Source: Gordius sp. MW1 (Eukaryota; Nematomorpha; Gordioida; Gordea; Gordiidae). From it: a DNA stretch of 64,000 nt. Position 1 is the first letter of the stretch; the number at the start of each line of letters is the position of its first letter. The DNA lies in NCBI GenBank assembly GCA_964036665.1, contig OZ038532.1, positions 11,612,537 through 11,676,536 on the forward strand, in the 5' to 3' direction. Under the pieces are notes generated by a model. That model did no database searches, had not been told where the DNA came from, and worked only from the letters and a program-made list of their open reading frames with translations. A program made the translations under genes and the position numbers. This document shows positions 11,379-25,018 of the stretch, piece after piece.

Positions 11379-14300
11379 ATGGATCTTTTTTTAAAATATT
11401 TTTGTGCCTTGTATTTATTTAATATATATTTTGTAAATCCTATATATTCTCAAAATACAAAAGTAGTTGAGGTTACAACTGGACTTATTCAAGGAATTGT
11501 AGCTAACTTGATAAGTTATGATGAAAAACGATCGACAATTAAAATAAATAGTTATTTAGGCATTCCTTATGCTGAGCCTCCAATTAAATTTAGGCGTTTT
11601 CTGGTATAATTTAGTTAATATTTTATATATAAAAGAATTTATAGCCCCCAACCCCTAAGAGGAGATGGAATAATATTTTGATGGCCAGAAAAGATCCACC
11701 AATTTGTCCTCAAACACTTGATAAATATACTGATCATTATAAAAATCATATGTCTGAGGATTGTTTGTATTTGAATATATATTCTTTACAGGTAATATAT
11801 TTAATGCTATACTTTTTAACGTTAATATATGTTACTATTGGATTTAAAAATCTATAATTTTGGAATTTTTCTTAAAAAAATTATATTAACCATAATATTT
11901 TACAAAGAATTCAGATTTGTAACTATATGCATCTTTTTATCAATTAAATTCAAGTCAAACAATTAAAATTGATACTAAAATTCATTATTAAAAGTGGATT
12001 TATATTCTTTATTTGATTTTAAATAAGTTATAAACTTTATCTTTGTCCTTACCTACTGTAACCCTTCATTGTTTTTTGTTTTTTTTAAACCTAAGGTATA
12101 GAATGTATAATCTTTATAGCATTTTGTTTTTTATATATAGTTAAGTCATAAATTTTAAGCTTGTTTTTATGAGGGAATTTTTATATTTTTAACTAAGATT
12201 ATTGCTGACATATATGGTTTATTATTTGCAATATAATAGATGACGGGGCTTGTCATTCATAGGTTGTAAAGTGTAGCCATTTCATTTTTTTTATTTGGCC
12301 AAATTTTGTAAAAATATTAACAAATAGTGAATAAACGAAAGCTTCAGAAATTTTTTAAATGATGGATAATTTTTCATGGACTCACGGGCTGCATTTTGAC
12401 CTTTTTGATTGCAAATTATTTTTAAAGAAAAAAATCATATAAATAATTTTTCATGATTAAATTAGTTTTTAATGATTTAGGTTGCCAATGTCTCAAATAA
12501 TAAAGACTATAACTTATTAACTTTTGAGATTTTTAAACGTTTTTATTAACTCAATCTATGAAAACCATTGCATTTCTTTAAATTTTAATTGTAATAGAAA
12601 TAGGTCATTTAAATGTACGTATGCAAAAAATTGTAGAATTTTTTTTATTCATTTTCTTTAAACACATTAGAGATTTTTATGGTTACTTATGCCCAGGTCC
12701 CTTACCTTGTCTAGATTGATTGTTTCATGTGTTTGGAATTAACATATAAATTATATTATAGTGTAATATTAAGTTCGTTTAAATCTCCTACGTTTATACT
12801 ATTCATTTTTCTTGCCTAACTGCTATGGTAAGTTTACTAATATACATTTTTGAAAATATTGAAATTATACAATCCTTATATTTTATTTTATGTAAAAGAT
12901 TTATCATATTTTTAGACCATAAGTGAGACCTAACCTATTATTGATAATTTTTATAAAGTCTTGGAAATAGGCGCGTAGCCAGAATTTTCTCGAGGGGAAG
13001 GGGAAAGCTGGCAAAAAATTTTTTTTACATTTTATTTGTACTTAAAAATAAAAATTAAACAACCAAAAAGTCGGGCTCGCTGCTGGACCCACTCGGCTAA
13101 GGGGTCGGGCAGGCTAACGTTCTAAATTGAGATTTTCAAGTAGGCCTGGGCGGGCACCATAATGAGATTTTTATATAGTTTACTATTTTTTTGTCACCTT
13201 TCTATTTATAAAAATTCTAGAATTAGATCAAAATTTTTTGAAAATAAGACAAAATTAATTAATAAAATATAAAATCGTCATTTTGGGCCCGGCTGTTTGG
13301 ACAGAATTAGTGAATTGGGCAATTAAAGGGTTTTGGCTGTTCTTGGCTTGCAATTTAGTTATCAAACCGTGATGGGTTCTAGCAGAAAATTTAGACAAAT
13401 ATGATAAATGATAAAAATATTAATATTATACAGAACGAGGAACAATATAATAATCGCTTAGTTATCTACTTCCTGGGGCGGTCTGGTGTTTTCACGGGGG
13501 ATAAATGTTTAAACAAGTTTTTTTCCATAGAATTTTCACAATCATCTTCGGAAATTTAAAAAGTTTCTAGGTTTTTATAAGTGTCTTAAAGTCTTTGATG
13601 TAACTAATAATTTTAACCCATTTAATTTAGTTATTAAAAAAACTTTTCAAATTTTTGCAGGGGGGATTTCCCGTTCCCCCCCTCTCATTTACGCCACTTT
13701 TTGGAAAAAATGTAATATTATTTTATCATAGATTAAAATTATTTATATTTAACTTGATAGATTGAACACCAGGCGCAGCCCGTAGGCATTAGGGGTTACT
13801 TATATTTTATTGGTGTAACAAGGATCTGAATTGCGGGAGGGAGGGTCAAAAGTTTGGTAATAATTTGGGGATACTTTATGATTATCACTTTTTTTTGAAG
13901 AATAGGCACATTTAAAAAACAGATAATTTTGAGGCCGCAAAAATATTTTTGAACGATATAATTTGTTGTTAAAACACTTAGGATTTTTAAACGGTTATAA
14001 GTTTATATCTGCGATTGATTTAAAATATGATTTCTATTTATAAATAAATGTAGTTTTATCGTCTCAGGTCCATTTTTGGAAAAATTTGATCTGTTTTTAG
14101 ATGAATTTATCATATATATTTTTTTATTTATAACTTAGAATAAATAAAACAATATATATTTGGAGGTTAAAATTTATTATGAAATTATAAAACTAAACAA
14201 TAAATAACAAAGTTACTCTTTTTCTCATGAAAGAAGTGGAAAAATAAATTTATTTATCTCTTACCAAAATTTAATTTAACTACACCGAAAGTCATAGAGT

Positions 14301-17300
14301 GTGTATTTTATTGAATAATAGGTATTTATACGATAAAACCATGGGGCATTTAAATTTAGTCAGAAGCATGAGAATTTATAGGTCAGATTTATTTAAAATT
14401 TTCTGCCCGAACCTAGCCCGGTTATTACTAAAGTACCCGATCGGGCCCGTCCCAACCCTTCTAAGTGTCCGCCCAGCCATGCCCGACAGTAGAACTGCTC
14501 TGTCCTAAATAATGATTTTTTAAATTTAATCAAGAATTTTGTCATATTTTCCGAAAAGTTTAGATTTAATTTACGATTTCTATGGGTAAGAACTTTGATT
14601 AATGATTATACAATCAAAAATGTGATAAGGGAAAGTGCAAAAGTATATTATACCTTATATTAAAAATCTCATTACGAATTGCCCGAACCTTTTTATGGTG
14701 TTTCGTCCGGGCTCAAAGGGCCGGACTTTTTTGGACGATGAGAAACTATAAACGTGACAAAAAACAACGAGCAATTTTAAAATTAGCATAAGGTAGAGAG
14801 TAAAAATTTATCTTTTACTGCTATAAATTTTAAACTAATGTATTTTAAACATTTTTTCTTTTCACAAATCATATTTAAATAGATAGCCTTCTCTATTTTT
14901 AAACAAAATATTTATTTTAACAAAAAATCCATCATTGTTTTATTCGGTCAAGTTGACCCAGGCCTCAAAAATGCCTTGATTATAAAATCCACTTAGCCAA
15001 AGAGCCCATTAAATTTATATTTTAGATAATAATATTTTTATTAAAAGCCATTAATAACAAAGCACTCCGTGCTTCTATTTGCTATTTAACGTCATGTTTC
15101 CTTAATTTGCAAAACACCCTCGTTCCTGTCACTAATTATTTTGCTTGACTTAACCTGAGATTTCTAGCAAACATGATGAATTTTGCTGACATATGGCAGG
15201 CTGAACCTGGACTTGAATCCTTCCCCGTGATAGTTTATATTCACGGTGGTTCTTACACTTATGGATCCTCAACCCAATGGCCCCCTTACAAAATCGTTGA
15301 AAAGGGGATCGTAGTAGTGACTGTCAGCTATCGTTTAGGGGTTTTGGGTGAGTTTTGCATGCTTTACATTACCTCTTTTTACTATGAAGTTATTATTTTA
15401 CGAGAAAAATCAATCATTATTTGTAGGATTATTGCATTTCATGTGGAAAATCGAAATTACTTACATATCTTTGTTTGTAATCATTTTTAATACTAATAAT
15501 GAGTAAAAGTTTTATTTCTACTCGTGTGCTTGGCCAAGGGGTGGCAGCCCTCTAAATTCAAATTTTGGCCTTTTTTAAATAATGCCCCTATAAATCCAGT
15601 CTTGGTTATTCCCATGTTTCTAATCTATGTATGCCTTATCAAAAGATATATGGATTGAGAAGAAGATTTGGAAAACTAAATTTAGAAGTCTATAGAGGAG
15701 AAAAGTTTTTTAAAGGCGGGCAATAGACTTGATAATTTATTGTTATATGGTGGCCAAAATGATTTGGGAGTTGAGTTAAGTTTTGTTTCATAAAATAGAT
15801 TTTATAATTAGTTGAAGCTTTTATTTTTTTAATGAAAGTAATTTTTTGTAATTAAATTTTGCAAGAATTGTTAATAACAAGCTAAACGAAAGCGAGGAAA
15901 AATTCTTTAATTAATGGAAATGTTTTTATACATAAATCTTAATTTTAAGTTGAAGATTCTGTTTCTTTCTTTTAAGGTTTTTCGTCGAAATATATAGCAA
16001 ATTACAATACACAAACACCATTCTTCTAAGAACGTAATTTTTAACTTTTTAGGAATTTTGTTTACGAGATTTGCTAACCAGGAAGTTTTCTCTCTCTATT
16101 TTTTATCACATCAAGAATACATTTCACAACAGAGTATTGTGAAATTCTTCTTTCGCTATGAGCGTGCTTTTTTGTCTACATAAGCCCCGATCCCTCCTGT
16201 TTAAAAATGGTAAAAAAATTTTAATTGTTTTTTTTACACTTATATAAATGAAACCAACATAGTTGTCTTAGTATAGAAATACTAATACTCTGTCAACGCG
16301 TGTTGTAAAAATGGCTGGGTTTTGTTTGGTCAAACGAAAGGTTTTAGTCGATTAAACGTAAGCAAACCACAGGTTTTTCGGTCTGAGTCGAGATTTGAAC
16401 AAGAGACCATAGTCGACCTATAGTTTAGCAAAACCAAAAGTCGATCAAACAAAACCCAGCCGCCGTTTTTACAACACTACTGTCAACTACTAATGTATCT
16501 TTGTTATAATTTTGACAGGTTTTTTCACCACTGGCGACGCCTTGGCACCATCCAATAACGGGTTGAGGGATCAAGCTTTAGCTCTTGAGTGGATCCACGC
16601 CAATATTGCTGCATTTAATGGGAACCCGGATAAAATTAGTATTATGGGAGAATCTGCTGGTGCAGCCTCTGTTGGGCTACACATGATTTCCCCCCTGTCC
16701 GGTGGAAGAGGTATACACACAGTTAACTAACTTTTGCTCCTATTGTTCATTGAACTTTTTCGAATATTTTGACCTTTAATATGTTTTTAAAAGTTTTTTT
16801 TTTGAGTGAAACATTTCAAATTTTATGAAAATTTTTATTTGGCCATAATGTTGTGTACTACTACTTATAAGAAGGCAATTTTAGTTAAATTTCTAGAGTG
16901 TATATATTTCATGTTTTATCAACAGGTTAACTTTTTGGAGAAAAAAGACATTAAATAATTTTTAATGGAATGGAATTGGCTGCCCTAAGTATGATTAACA
17001 TTAATATATGAAAAAATCAAGTGCGAGTCTTTAAGACTTATAAAATAGGTATGCAAAATGTAAATAAAAAAGTTTAGTTGCTTTGCTTATAACATTTGCT
17101 TGTACACTTATTAAAAGTTAGCAGGCCATACACAATTTATTGGGTAAAATTATGTGGAAATATAACATTAATTTATATTTATGAGGGATTTAGGATTTAT
17201 TATCTTTCGAGCTTTTCGATAAAAATTTAGCTCAAAAATATCCTATATGAAAAATTTGAAATTCACAGTTTGTTAAATTTGCTTCATTATCTATACAAGT

Positions 17301-20300
17301 ACCTAGTTTCATAACCATTGAATTCTATTTTTGGTGGCCCTCGTTCTAATCCGCTTATTATATTCATTCTCATGAATGAACAAAAATTTAATCAATTTTT
17401 AACGTTTTAGGCCATATTACAAATTAAGTATTTTAACATGCCACCTTTTACTCGTATACGTCTAGTGGTGGGTGCTATTTATATGCTCAGTAATATGTAC
17501 GTTCAAGTTTTTAAATAAGCCTGGTTTTGTAATTAGCAACGATCAATTTTTTATTCTCAGTTTTTTTATAATTCACAGTTCCCAATATAACCTAGCTAAT
17601 AAAATTTAAAACCTTAATAGCCTATTAGTTGTCATCTTCTCCTTTTACACTGCTCTCATGTTTAAATCTGCCATTGCTATTCTTTAAATACCGCATTCTA
17701 AAACTTTGCGTTTGGCATAGATAAAAAAAATTAGTGATAAAAGTTAACAAATAAGTAAAAATAAGACATTTAATGAAAGAAAATTAAGCTTTAATTTAAA
17801 ACTCTATTTTTCATGCTAACTTAATTGAAAAAGCCTTAATTTTTACCGCTACATAAAGTAGAATAAGCATTTCGCATAGCGTTTTGCTCCCTTACTATCA
17901 AGATGACCGTACTAATATTAAACTAATAATAGGAATAGAAATAATATCATTTTATTTATCACTAGGGCCGGGGGAGGGACAACTATATATATATGAACAA
18001 AAGAAATATAAAAGTTAATTAAATAGATAAAAACATATGTTCCTTTTTGCCAACTCGGATTTTGGCCAATCATATAATCTGTATACTGATATACCAATAT
18101 ACAACAACACATATACAACATCACATATATAACACATATATAACATCTTTCCCCTTAAAGAATGAAGGATCACCAATATATAACATCAACATCTTTCCTC
18201 TTACTCCTGGTTTTAATCTTCGACCATTTACTCCAACAATTCCATAACTTTAAAAGTGGGCTAGCTGTAAGGGTGAGATGGGATGGAAATTATTAGTAGG
18301 GAAATATGTAGGTTGAGGGTGTGGACTGAGTACGTGGATTCTGGGGATGCTATTTCCAAAAATGGATTAGCTGGGAGGGTAAGATGGGATGGAAATTGCC
18401 AGAAGGGGAAATATGGGGTTTTGAGGGTGTGGATTTGGAAAAGTGGGTTTTGGGGAAGCTAGTGGCAGGGTTAAATTCATATGTAGTTTCCTAGTTTAAG
18501 TTGGGCATTCCCATATCCATAGAATAATGAATTTAACAACCTGAAATGATCTCCTTAGAACAATGACATCCTGAAATGATCTCCTCAGAAAAATAAATTT
18601 ACCTCCTGAATTCATATAATCCTCTCATAAGTCTTATGATTTCCTTTCCATAGAATAATGTTTTCCTTTTCATTGAATCATCTATGCATACTCTTGCATA
18701 TTCCTTTTCCTCCTTAGAATATTTATTTGGAATTCCTCTTCTTGTTCATTACCAATAGTTTTCTTCTGACACCAGTTATCAAGGTTGGTTGAACGTATTT
18801 TCGTTGTTGTTCCTCGAACTGTTTTCTTTTCGTATTGTTGCAAGTTGTTCTAACGTATCTTCTTTGATCCTCGAACTATTTTCTTTTCGTATTTCCCTTG
18901 TTCACTTCTGACACCAGTTATCAAAGTGACCGTACTAATAATAAACTAATAATAGGAATAGAAATAATATCATTTTATTTATCACTAAGGCCGGGAGAGG
19001 GACAACTATATATATATGAACAAAAGAAATATAAAAGTTAATTAAATAGATAAAAACATATGTTCCTTTTTGCCAACTCGGATTTTGGCTTACAATATTC
19101 AATCATATAATCTGTATACAATGATATACCAATATACAACAACACATATACAACATCATATATATAACACATATATAACACTTACTTATTATATAAAAGA
19201 GGCTCTATTATTATATACCAGCTTGTGATTCAATATTGACACTTTGAATTTGGATATATGCGTTTAAATTATGTGTTCCCCTTGAATTTCTTCATAGAAC
19301 ATCAATTAATCGCATTTCTCTATTGCGCCTATATTTAAAACTGGCACCCTGTTCGATTTAAATCTTAACACCACTAATCAAAAAGGGTTTTTATTAAATT
19401 CTTTATTCCAAGGTTATTTCAGGTCAGTGGTAGCTATGAGTGGAACCGAAGTAGCCCGGTGGGCCGTTGAAACTGAACCGTGGAAGGCTCTAAACATTTC
19501 CCTCTTTCTCGCTCACCACGTCGGTTGTTTTACCATGGATTCATTTGAAAGGCATTCATTACAAATCTCTCCCAAAACCGTGGATTGTTTACGTAGCCGA
19601 ACGCCCAACGATTTGACTCATGCCTTTCTTCAATACGAATCATCCTCACAAGTATCATGGTTAAATTTGTCGATAATTTGAATTAGAAATTCATATTGCT
19701 TCTTAGTAATTAGGCCAGCCTCTATTTAAATTTTTTTGTCTTCTATAGTTAAAATAAAAATTAACTTGACTCTGAGCGTAAGCCTAAGCCTATATTATAT
19801 ATATGAAATCATTTTATTGGATGTAAATTTTTTAACCATTACAACTTTTACAACACAAATCAAAATGATGTTTTATTCAATTGAATGATAAAATGTTAAT
19901 TGATATACTTATAAATATTTTTAAGTAACCCGTTGCATAACTTTGCGCTGAACGGTTATATGAAACTTTCGCTAAACTGAAATTGTACACATATTTCCAA
20001 TTATATCGCAGGCCATGCTGCCCTGTGTAAATGGTTTGCATATTTTACTTGGCAAATTAAAAATAATTAGCATTTTAATTCTCCAATATTATAGTGTTTC
20101 TTTTGTTTTTTCTTCTAATTAATATCAAATTTTGATTCATTTATGTATTATATCTAAAGGAAGTTATAAAAGCTAGAATATTTTGGCAGCCCGTGGTCGA
20201 CGGAGCTTTTGTTATGGGTCCTGGAATAAGACCATTTTTGCCTCATAAACCCGAAATATTGCTAAAGCAATCTAAATTTCCTAAGATACCTATTATGCTT

Positions 20301-23300
20301 GGGATGGTCGAAAATGAAGAATCGTTGATGGGCGGTAATAATATATTTAAATACTTTAATCAAACTATTATTATACTATTTTTAATCCCTAGAGATATAT
20401 TCAAAAGTATATGGGTGGGAAGAAGAGCAATCCTTGCCTCAAGCCATTTTGCCCTTTACACCACGTCAGTTACTTATATGCATAGTTTCTATGTTAGAGT
20501 TTTATTAAAACCCCTTGTTTTCCTTTTAAAATTATTAGTTTTTTTTTAAATTATGATATTTTTTTTAATATCAATTTTTTATTAAATGAAACTATAAAAA
20601 ACTATAAAAATTATATGCGAGGTAAACATTCGAAAACATAGCGATCTTTCTATTGATGATCGCGATTGTTCATAAATTATTATTATCAGAGTTAATATAG
20701 CGTGTATCATAAGAACGTCACATTTGATTTAAAACTTTTACGTTATGATTTAGGACATGGAAGTAGCCAAGAATGGAAATAAATGGGGCAAAATTATAAT
20801 TTTTAAAATTTTAGCCATAATTGCATTGAATTTAACAAATTTCTGGATCAAAAGAAGGGCAGTCGCCCCCCCCCCCCGTCACTCTTTCGTTACGCTCGGC
20901 TTATGGCCAATTTAACTTCGAAATTTTTACCTCATAATTACATGAATTAATGGGAGAATCGCAAGTTAACATTAATATGAAACTAGGATATCAACAGACA
21001 AATTGCGAAAAAATTGAGACTGCTCAGTGATTTTTATTAAAACTTTTTTTGATGATTTTAGCCAAACGTATTCGGTTGGAAAAAGCGAGATATAGCTTTA
21101 AAAAGGCCATCGTCGACTTCATCGACCGTGAATGGGATGCCATCATCATGAAAAAACTCATGAAAAACGAAATCAATCTCAAACAGGATTCGAATGAGAT
21201 TTATGGCGGACAAAGGGATCAACGAGGCGTGAAGCATATGATTTCTAATATATTATACTATCATTACCTACCCTGGGCCGATCCCACCAATAAGACAGCC
21301 CTTAAAGTTGCATTTACTCAAGTACATAAAATACCTACAGAATCATGTAATCTAACCTCACCCTAAATATTTTCGATTTAATTTGACTCTTTAATTAATA
21401 ACCACCAAGCCCTAACAGTTTTTACACTACTTTGGAAAGCATCTATTAATTGCTATGCAATTTATGGGTTTCCTAAAACCTTTCAAACTTTCTATACTTT
21501 TAGTTTTATAGTAAAATTTTAACCCCATTGCTAACTTTCCCGAATCGCCCCTGCAAAGTCTTAAATAGGCAAATGATGTTATAGCCATGGTAGCCAAGGG
21601 GGTGCAGGGAGGGGCGACTGCCCTCCTCTAAATGCAAAAATTTGTTGAAATTTATTAAAATTAAGGCTAAAATTTCAAAAATTGATCATTTTGCCCCTCC
21701 CTTAATCATTGTTGCCCCCCTCTAATCCCAATGCTGGCTCAGCCCATGGTTATTGCTATCACCGATTGCCATTGATTTATATATATATATATATTTGCTT
21801 TTGTGTGTTTTTATCAAATCATAGTTGTTGAGCGACTACTATTTCACCGCTCCTGCCGATGTTTCCAGCAAATTGCATCACGACGGTGGGTGTTCTACCT
21901 TCCTTTACATTTTCAATTACAGGCCACAGTACTCCGTTCTACCCGAATGGTTAGGTAAACGCCTAGTGGAGACGATATTAGGCCAAACCCACCTTTGATA
22001 TCTCTTTCATATTTATCTTTCATATTATTTTATTCAAATGATCATTATTTAAACGTTAGGATAATTTGGTACTTAATTTGGTATAGTGTAAATAGGTCAT
22101 GGTTTATTCTAAACCATTTCAAGCCTCATAACGGTCCTATCAGTATGAAATAAGATAACATTTAAATTATTTATTTCATTTAAATGGCTCATTATCCCAT
22201 AATTATAAATAAATGTAAGCCTTTAGTATGTTTATGTCATTACTGCCTCTTATAACCTTAGTAACTCTATTTATTAAGGTGTTGTACACGGCTTTGATTT
22301 GCCGTTCTTTTTTGGTATTCCGTGGCTCTCGCCTACTCTCCTTCCCCGGAATTATATTTTAGCCGACGTAAGCAATTGGACCGACGTTGATAGGGATTTA
22401 AGCAGCGCCCTCATTCAATTGCTCACTAATTTCGTTATATACGGGTAAGCCTTGTTTTATACTCTTAGCCAGAACATTTATAAACTGTTTTGCCCGAAGT
22501 CGTATTTTATCCGATGGAATTTTTTACAAAAGTTATGGCTTGCTTGTTATAATTGTAATAACTAATATGAAAAGGTCTATTATTATTATTTGCCGAGCTG
22601 TTTTGGTTAAATTAGTTTGTAAATTCGATTATGGAAATTTATTATGTCATGTAAATGTGTAAGAATCACATCATTTTGATATTGCGTTTTCAAAAACCAT
22701 AAAAGTAAAAATTAAAAGAAACTTCGAAATAAACTCTAACTAATTATTATAGGTTATTTCTTCGTCAACTGCAGTGTTTTTTTATAAAATTTTATTTTAT
22801 CAATTTAAATTAAGCGATCCTACGCCTTCTGCCTCTCCTTTGCGGTCGCCTCATAGTCCATTAAATATAAAATGGCTCCCGGTCTCATTATCCCAGAGAC
22901 CTTACTTGCATATAACGCGAGAAGAGATCGTTTCTACTGACATCATCGATACGCAGGGAATAATGCGGAAGGATGGGCGGCAAAATCGCTGGCGATTCGT
23001 TCTAGGCTTTAATTATAGGCAGCGATCGGTTGCATTATGGAACGGCTTTTTATATGGGGATGAAACTGGTATTGTCCTACTTCTTACATAATTTGTTCAG
23101 TTGTCGTATCTTATACCTGTTAAATTTTATAGGATTAACTGTAAAAAACTTTGAACACAGGCTTTATCTTACAATACTGAAGATAATTAGGAAATTTATC
23201 GTGCTACGCGAAAATCGATTAAAGGGCTTTATAGTCGAGTCCATTTTGCCAAATTTCCAATCCGTTATTTATTTAAATTGGTTCAAAAGCCGTTTTCAGT

Positions 23301-24304
23301 TCTTGCAGAAAAATTTTCAAATGAAAACTGATTGTATATGTTTAACGCTACTATTGATTTAATCTCGCGCAGACTTTTTGTCAGGGGATCCCAAGAGTCA
23401 ATTTTTCTTATATGGTACTCAAAGCAACGCCGACCGTTACAGGGCCGCAACCTGGGGCCTCGCAGCCGTATGTACGGTTTTAGCCGTGGTCCTAGCCTTG
23501 TTTCTCATCCTGCAATACAAACCGGGCACCCGGAGTAAAAGTTCTTCTTCCATTATGAAGGGACAAAATTCTGCTGCATCGCCTCATTATGATAGAAACA
23601 TTTACGTTTCGCCTGACGAACTTTTACCTCCTCGAGGAGGTAAACAATCACTAAATCTATCGTTTTAATTAGGTCAAAATTAACTTGTATTTTAAATTCA
23701 TATTGCAATGTTTGTTATTGGATTATTTTATGCTTTAGTCCATCATTTTCGTTGAAAATAGCTAAATAAGTATAACATCCAAAGTCTTTTGTCAGAACTA
23801 TGGTAAAAAATAAATTAGATTTACACTCCTCTAGGCTATCATAATAAGCCGTATCGCAGTCCCGAATTTTATACTATATAACGTTTTTAATGTCTCACTG
23901 CAATGTTTTGTTAAATTTATATACTGCTTGATGATGAATCAGGAATAATTTGGAAAATCTTACTAAGGCCTAAATTGTATCAATAAATTTTAAATGATCA
24001 TACTAACTTTGAAAAATCTATTCAATCCATATTAGTTTATTCGTCGGGTAAGGATCAGCCTAACCATGGTGATGCCGATAATAACGATGGTCGATCCGCT
24101 GCGAGCTTCGGAGAATTAGATTCCCTCACAACTACTCCGCAAGCTTGTAGGCCGCCCGATCCACTCACGTCACTTGAATTGGACTATTACGAAGCCAACG
24201 CCAGCAATATTACCACTCCCTACAGTAACTACTGCGGTGGGGTTAAGGTGGCTGAAAGGGGCAAGCAAAACGCACCGCTTTACGATAAATCGCATTCTCC
24301 CTAA
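11379..24304 (+). CDS. Membrane-anchored cholinesterase/carboxylesterase-fold protein (neuroligin-like architecture)
   Basis: Twelve coding exons join with every phase closing: 11379-11603, 11645-11791, 15200-15347, 16519-16710, 19413-19651, 20160-20334, 21062-21321, 21825-21954, 22279-22444, 22815-23068, 23373-23639, 24036-24304, giving 823 residues. The N-terminus is a signal peptide (about 1-25). Family motifs follow in order: [29 protein letters not shown] (oxyanion hole), the nucleophile elbow GESAGA (Ser219), PVVDG, VENEES (probable acid Glu370) and [13 protein letters not shown] (His509). All three catalytic positions look intact, unlike neuroligins and gliotactin, which lack them. A membrane span (about 672-692) and a tail of about 130 residues follow, so the shape is that of neuroligin-type adhesion proteins. 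An AATAAA lies at 24373. Introns 2-4 carry transposons. Exon 3 uses the acceptor at 15198-15199; the one at 15166-15167 breaks the frame. The enzyme substrate cannot be inferred. Confidence 0.9.
12962..13700. repeat. Intronic DNA-element remnant with GCGTAGCCA-type end
   Basis: This lies in intron 2 of the esterase gene. The left end reads AGGCGCGTAGCCAGAATTTT. The right end, near 13675-13700, reads CCCCCCTCTCATTTACGCCA in inverted sense. The interior segment at 13605-13650 is the reverse complement of sequence just inside the left end of the element at 4783. It also contains CGGGTCGGG-like islands (13065-13330). No coding capacity was seen. Confidence 0.45.
16298..16479. mobile_element. hAT-type MITE, copy 2 (in esterase intron 3)
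   Basis: A 182-bp fold-back element reads TGTTGTAAAAATGGCTGGGT at the left and CCGTTTTTACAACACTA at the right. It is flanked by a perfect 8-bp duplication, CTGTCAAC (16290-16297 and 16480-16487). It belongs to the same family as the copies at 4319 and 56752. Its first two or three bases have diverged from the family end. It sits between esterase exons 3 and 4. Confidence 0.88.
17896..19180 (-). mobile_element. Short Copia-like LTR element fossil (in esterase intron 4)
   Basis: Long terminal repeats occupy 17896-18145 and 18919-19180. On the minus strand the first repeat is followed after two bases by TGGTGTCAGAAGTG, a Copia-type primer-binding site. A polypurine tract AAGGGGAAAGA precedes the second. 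The 5-bp direct repeat CTTAC flanks the element (17891-17895 and 19181-19185). The interior, about 770 bp, contains tandem repeats of about 113 bp (18245-18475) and no recognisable protein, so it is a non-autonomous or internally deleted member. The repeats are closely similar, which suggests a fairly young insertion. It lies within a host intron in antisense orientation. Confidence 0.88.
20560..20890. repeat. Dispersed-element remnant in esterase intron 6
   Basis: Bases 20578-20625 closely match 4915-4960, just inside the element end at 4783. A poly-C run (about 20868-20878) followed by CGTCACTCTTTCGTTACGC near 20900 looks like the far end. There is no coding capacity. In the next intron, 21450-21470 (ATTAATTGCTATGCAATTTA) is an isolated end of the tandem-repeat element family described at 27.7-48.0 kb. 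Bases 21585-21745 form a small inverted repeat with CCATGGTAGCCAAG-like ends. Confidence 0.4.
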
Positions 24305-25018
24305 CCATACACCCCCTCCAACACACACTCTTGCGTACAACACGTTTGAAATTAACAAAATTTCCCAGTGATAATAAACTAGTGTAGTAAAATAACAAAG
24401 TAATTTTACGTTAAGTACAAGCCAAAAAAAATGTTCGAATATCAATAATGACAACCAAAATTTTTTTGATTTCACATAAGAGTTGTTTACATAAGCCCAA
24501 GACTTGTTATATAAGTGTGTACAATTGTAAAATAACTAGCTTTTAAAATTTTGGTCATTTTGTTTTTATAACACAAATTTATATTTCCCTACTTTTAAAT
24601 ATTATAAAACCTAGGGTTTTCATACAGTTATTAAATACCAATAACTAAGGCTTTTTTAATATATCAAAATTTTGTACCTGGCCAATATTTGATATGAAGG
24701 CCAAGGCAAATTTGTATATGTAAAGTCAACAAACCATCAACCTCGTATTTACTACACTATGACTTGTAACTCGCCTTTCAAACCAAACTCTTATTGTGAT
24801 ATATATATTTTATGTGAAGCAATTTTTAAATTATTCGCCTTACCTTTCGAATCATGCTACACTTTTTCAAATTGTAAATATTCCAAAAATCAAGGGATCT
24901 TGGTGCAAAGCATCTTCATGTATTTACGAAATTTAAATGAAAGTTTTGTATACTATAATTACATTTTTCGTCGTTTATATCGTACTTAGTATATATAATA
25001 GCAATTAATAAAAAATAT
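24305..25018. other. Convergent 3' intergenic gap
   Basis: This 714-bp gap separates the stop codons of the plus-strand esterase gene and the minus-strand sushi/fucolectin gene, so it must hold both 3' untranslated regions. AATAAA on the plus strand at 24373-24378 is a candidate polyadenylation signal for the esterase gene, and another lies near 25006. No further gene is seen. Confidence 0.6.

Noticed and set aside
15168-15199. Alternative exon 3 start of the esterase gene at 15168
   Set aside because: The acceptor at 15166-15167 leaves the reading frame two bases out. The acceptor at 15198-15199 closes the phase and joins YSLQ to AEPG as the family expects.
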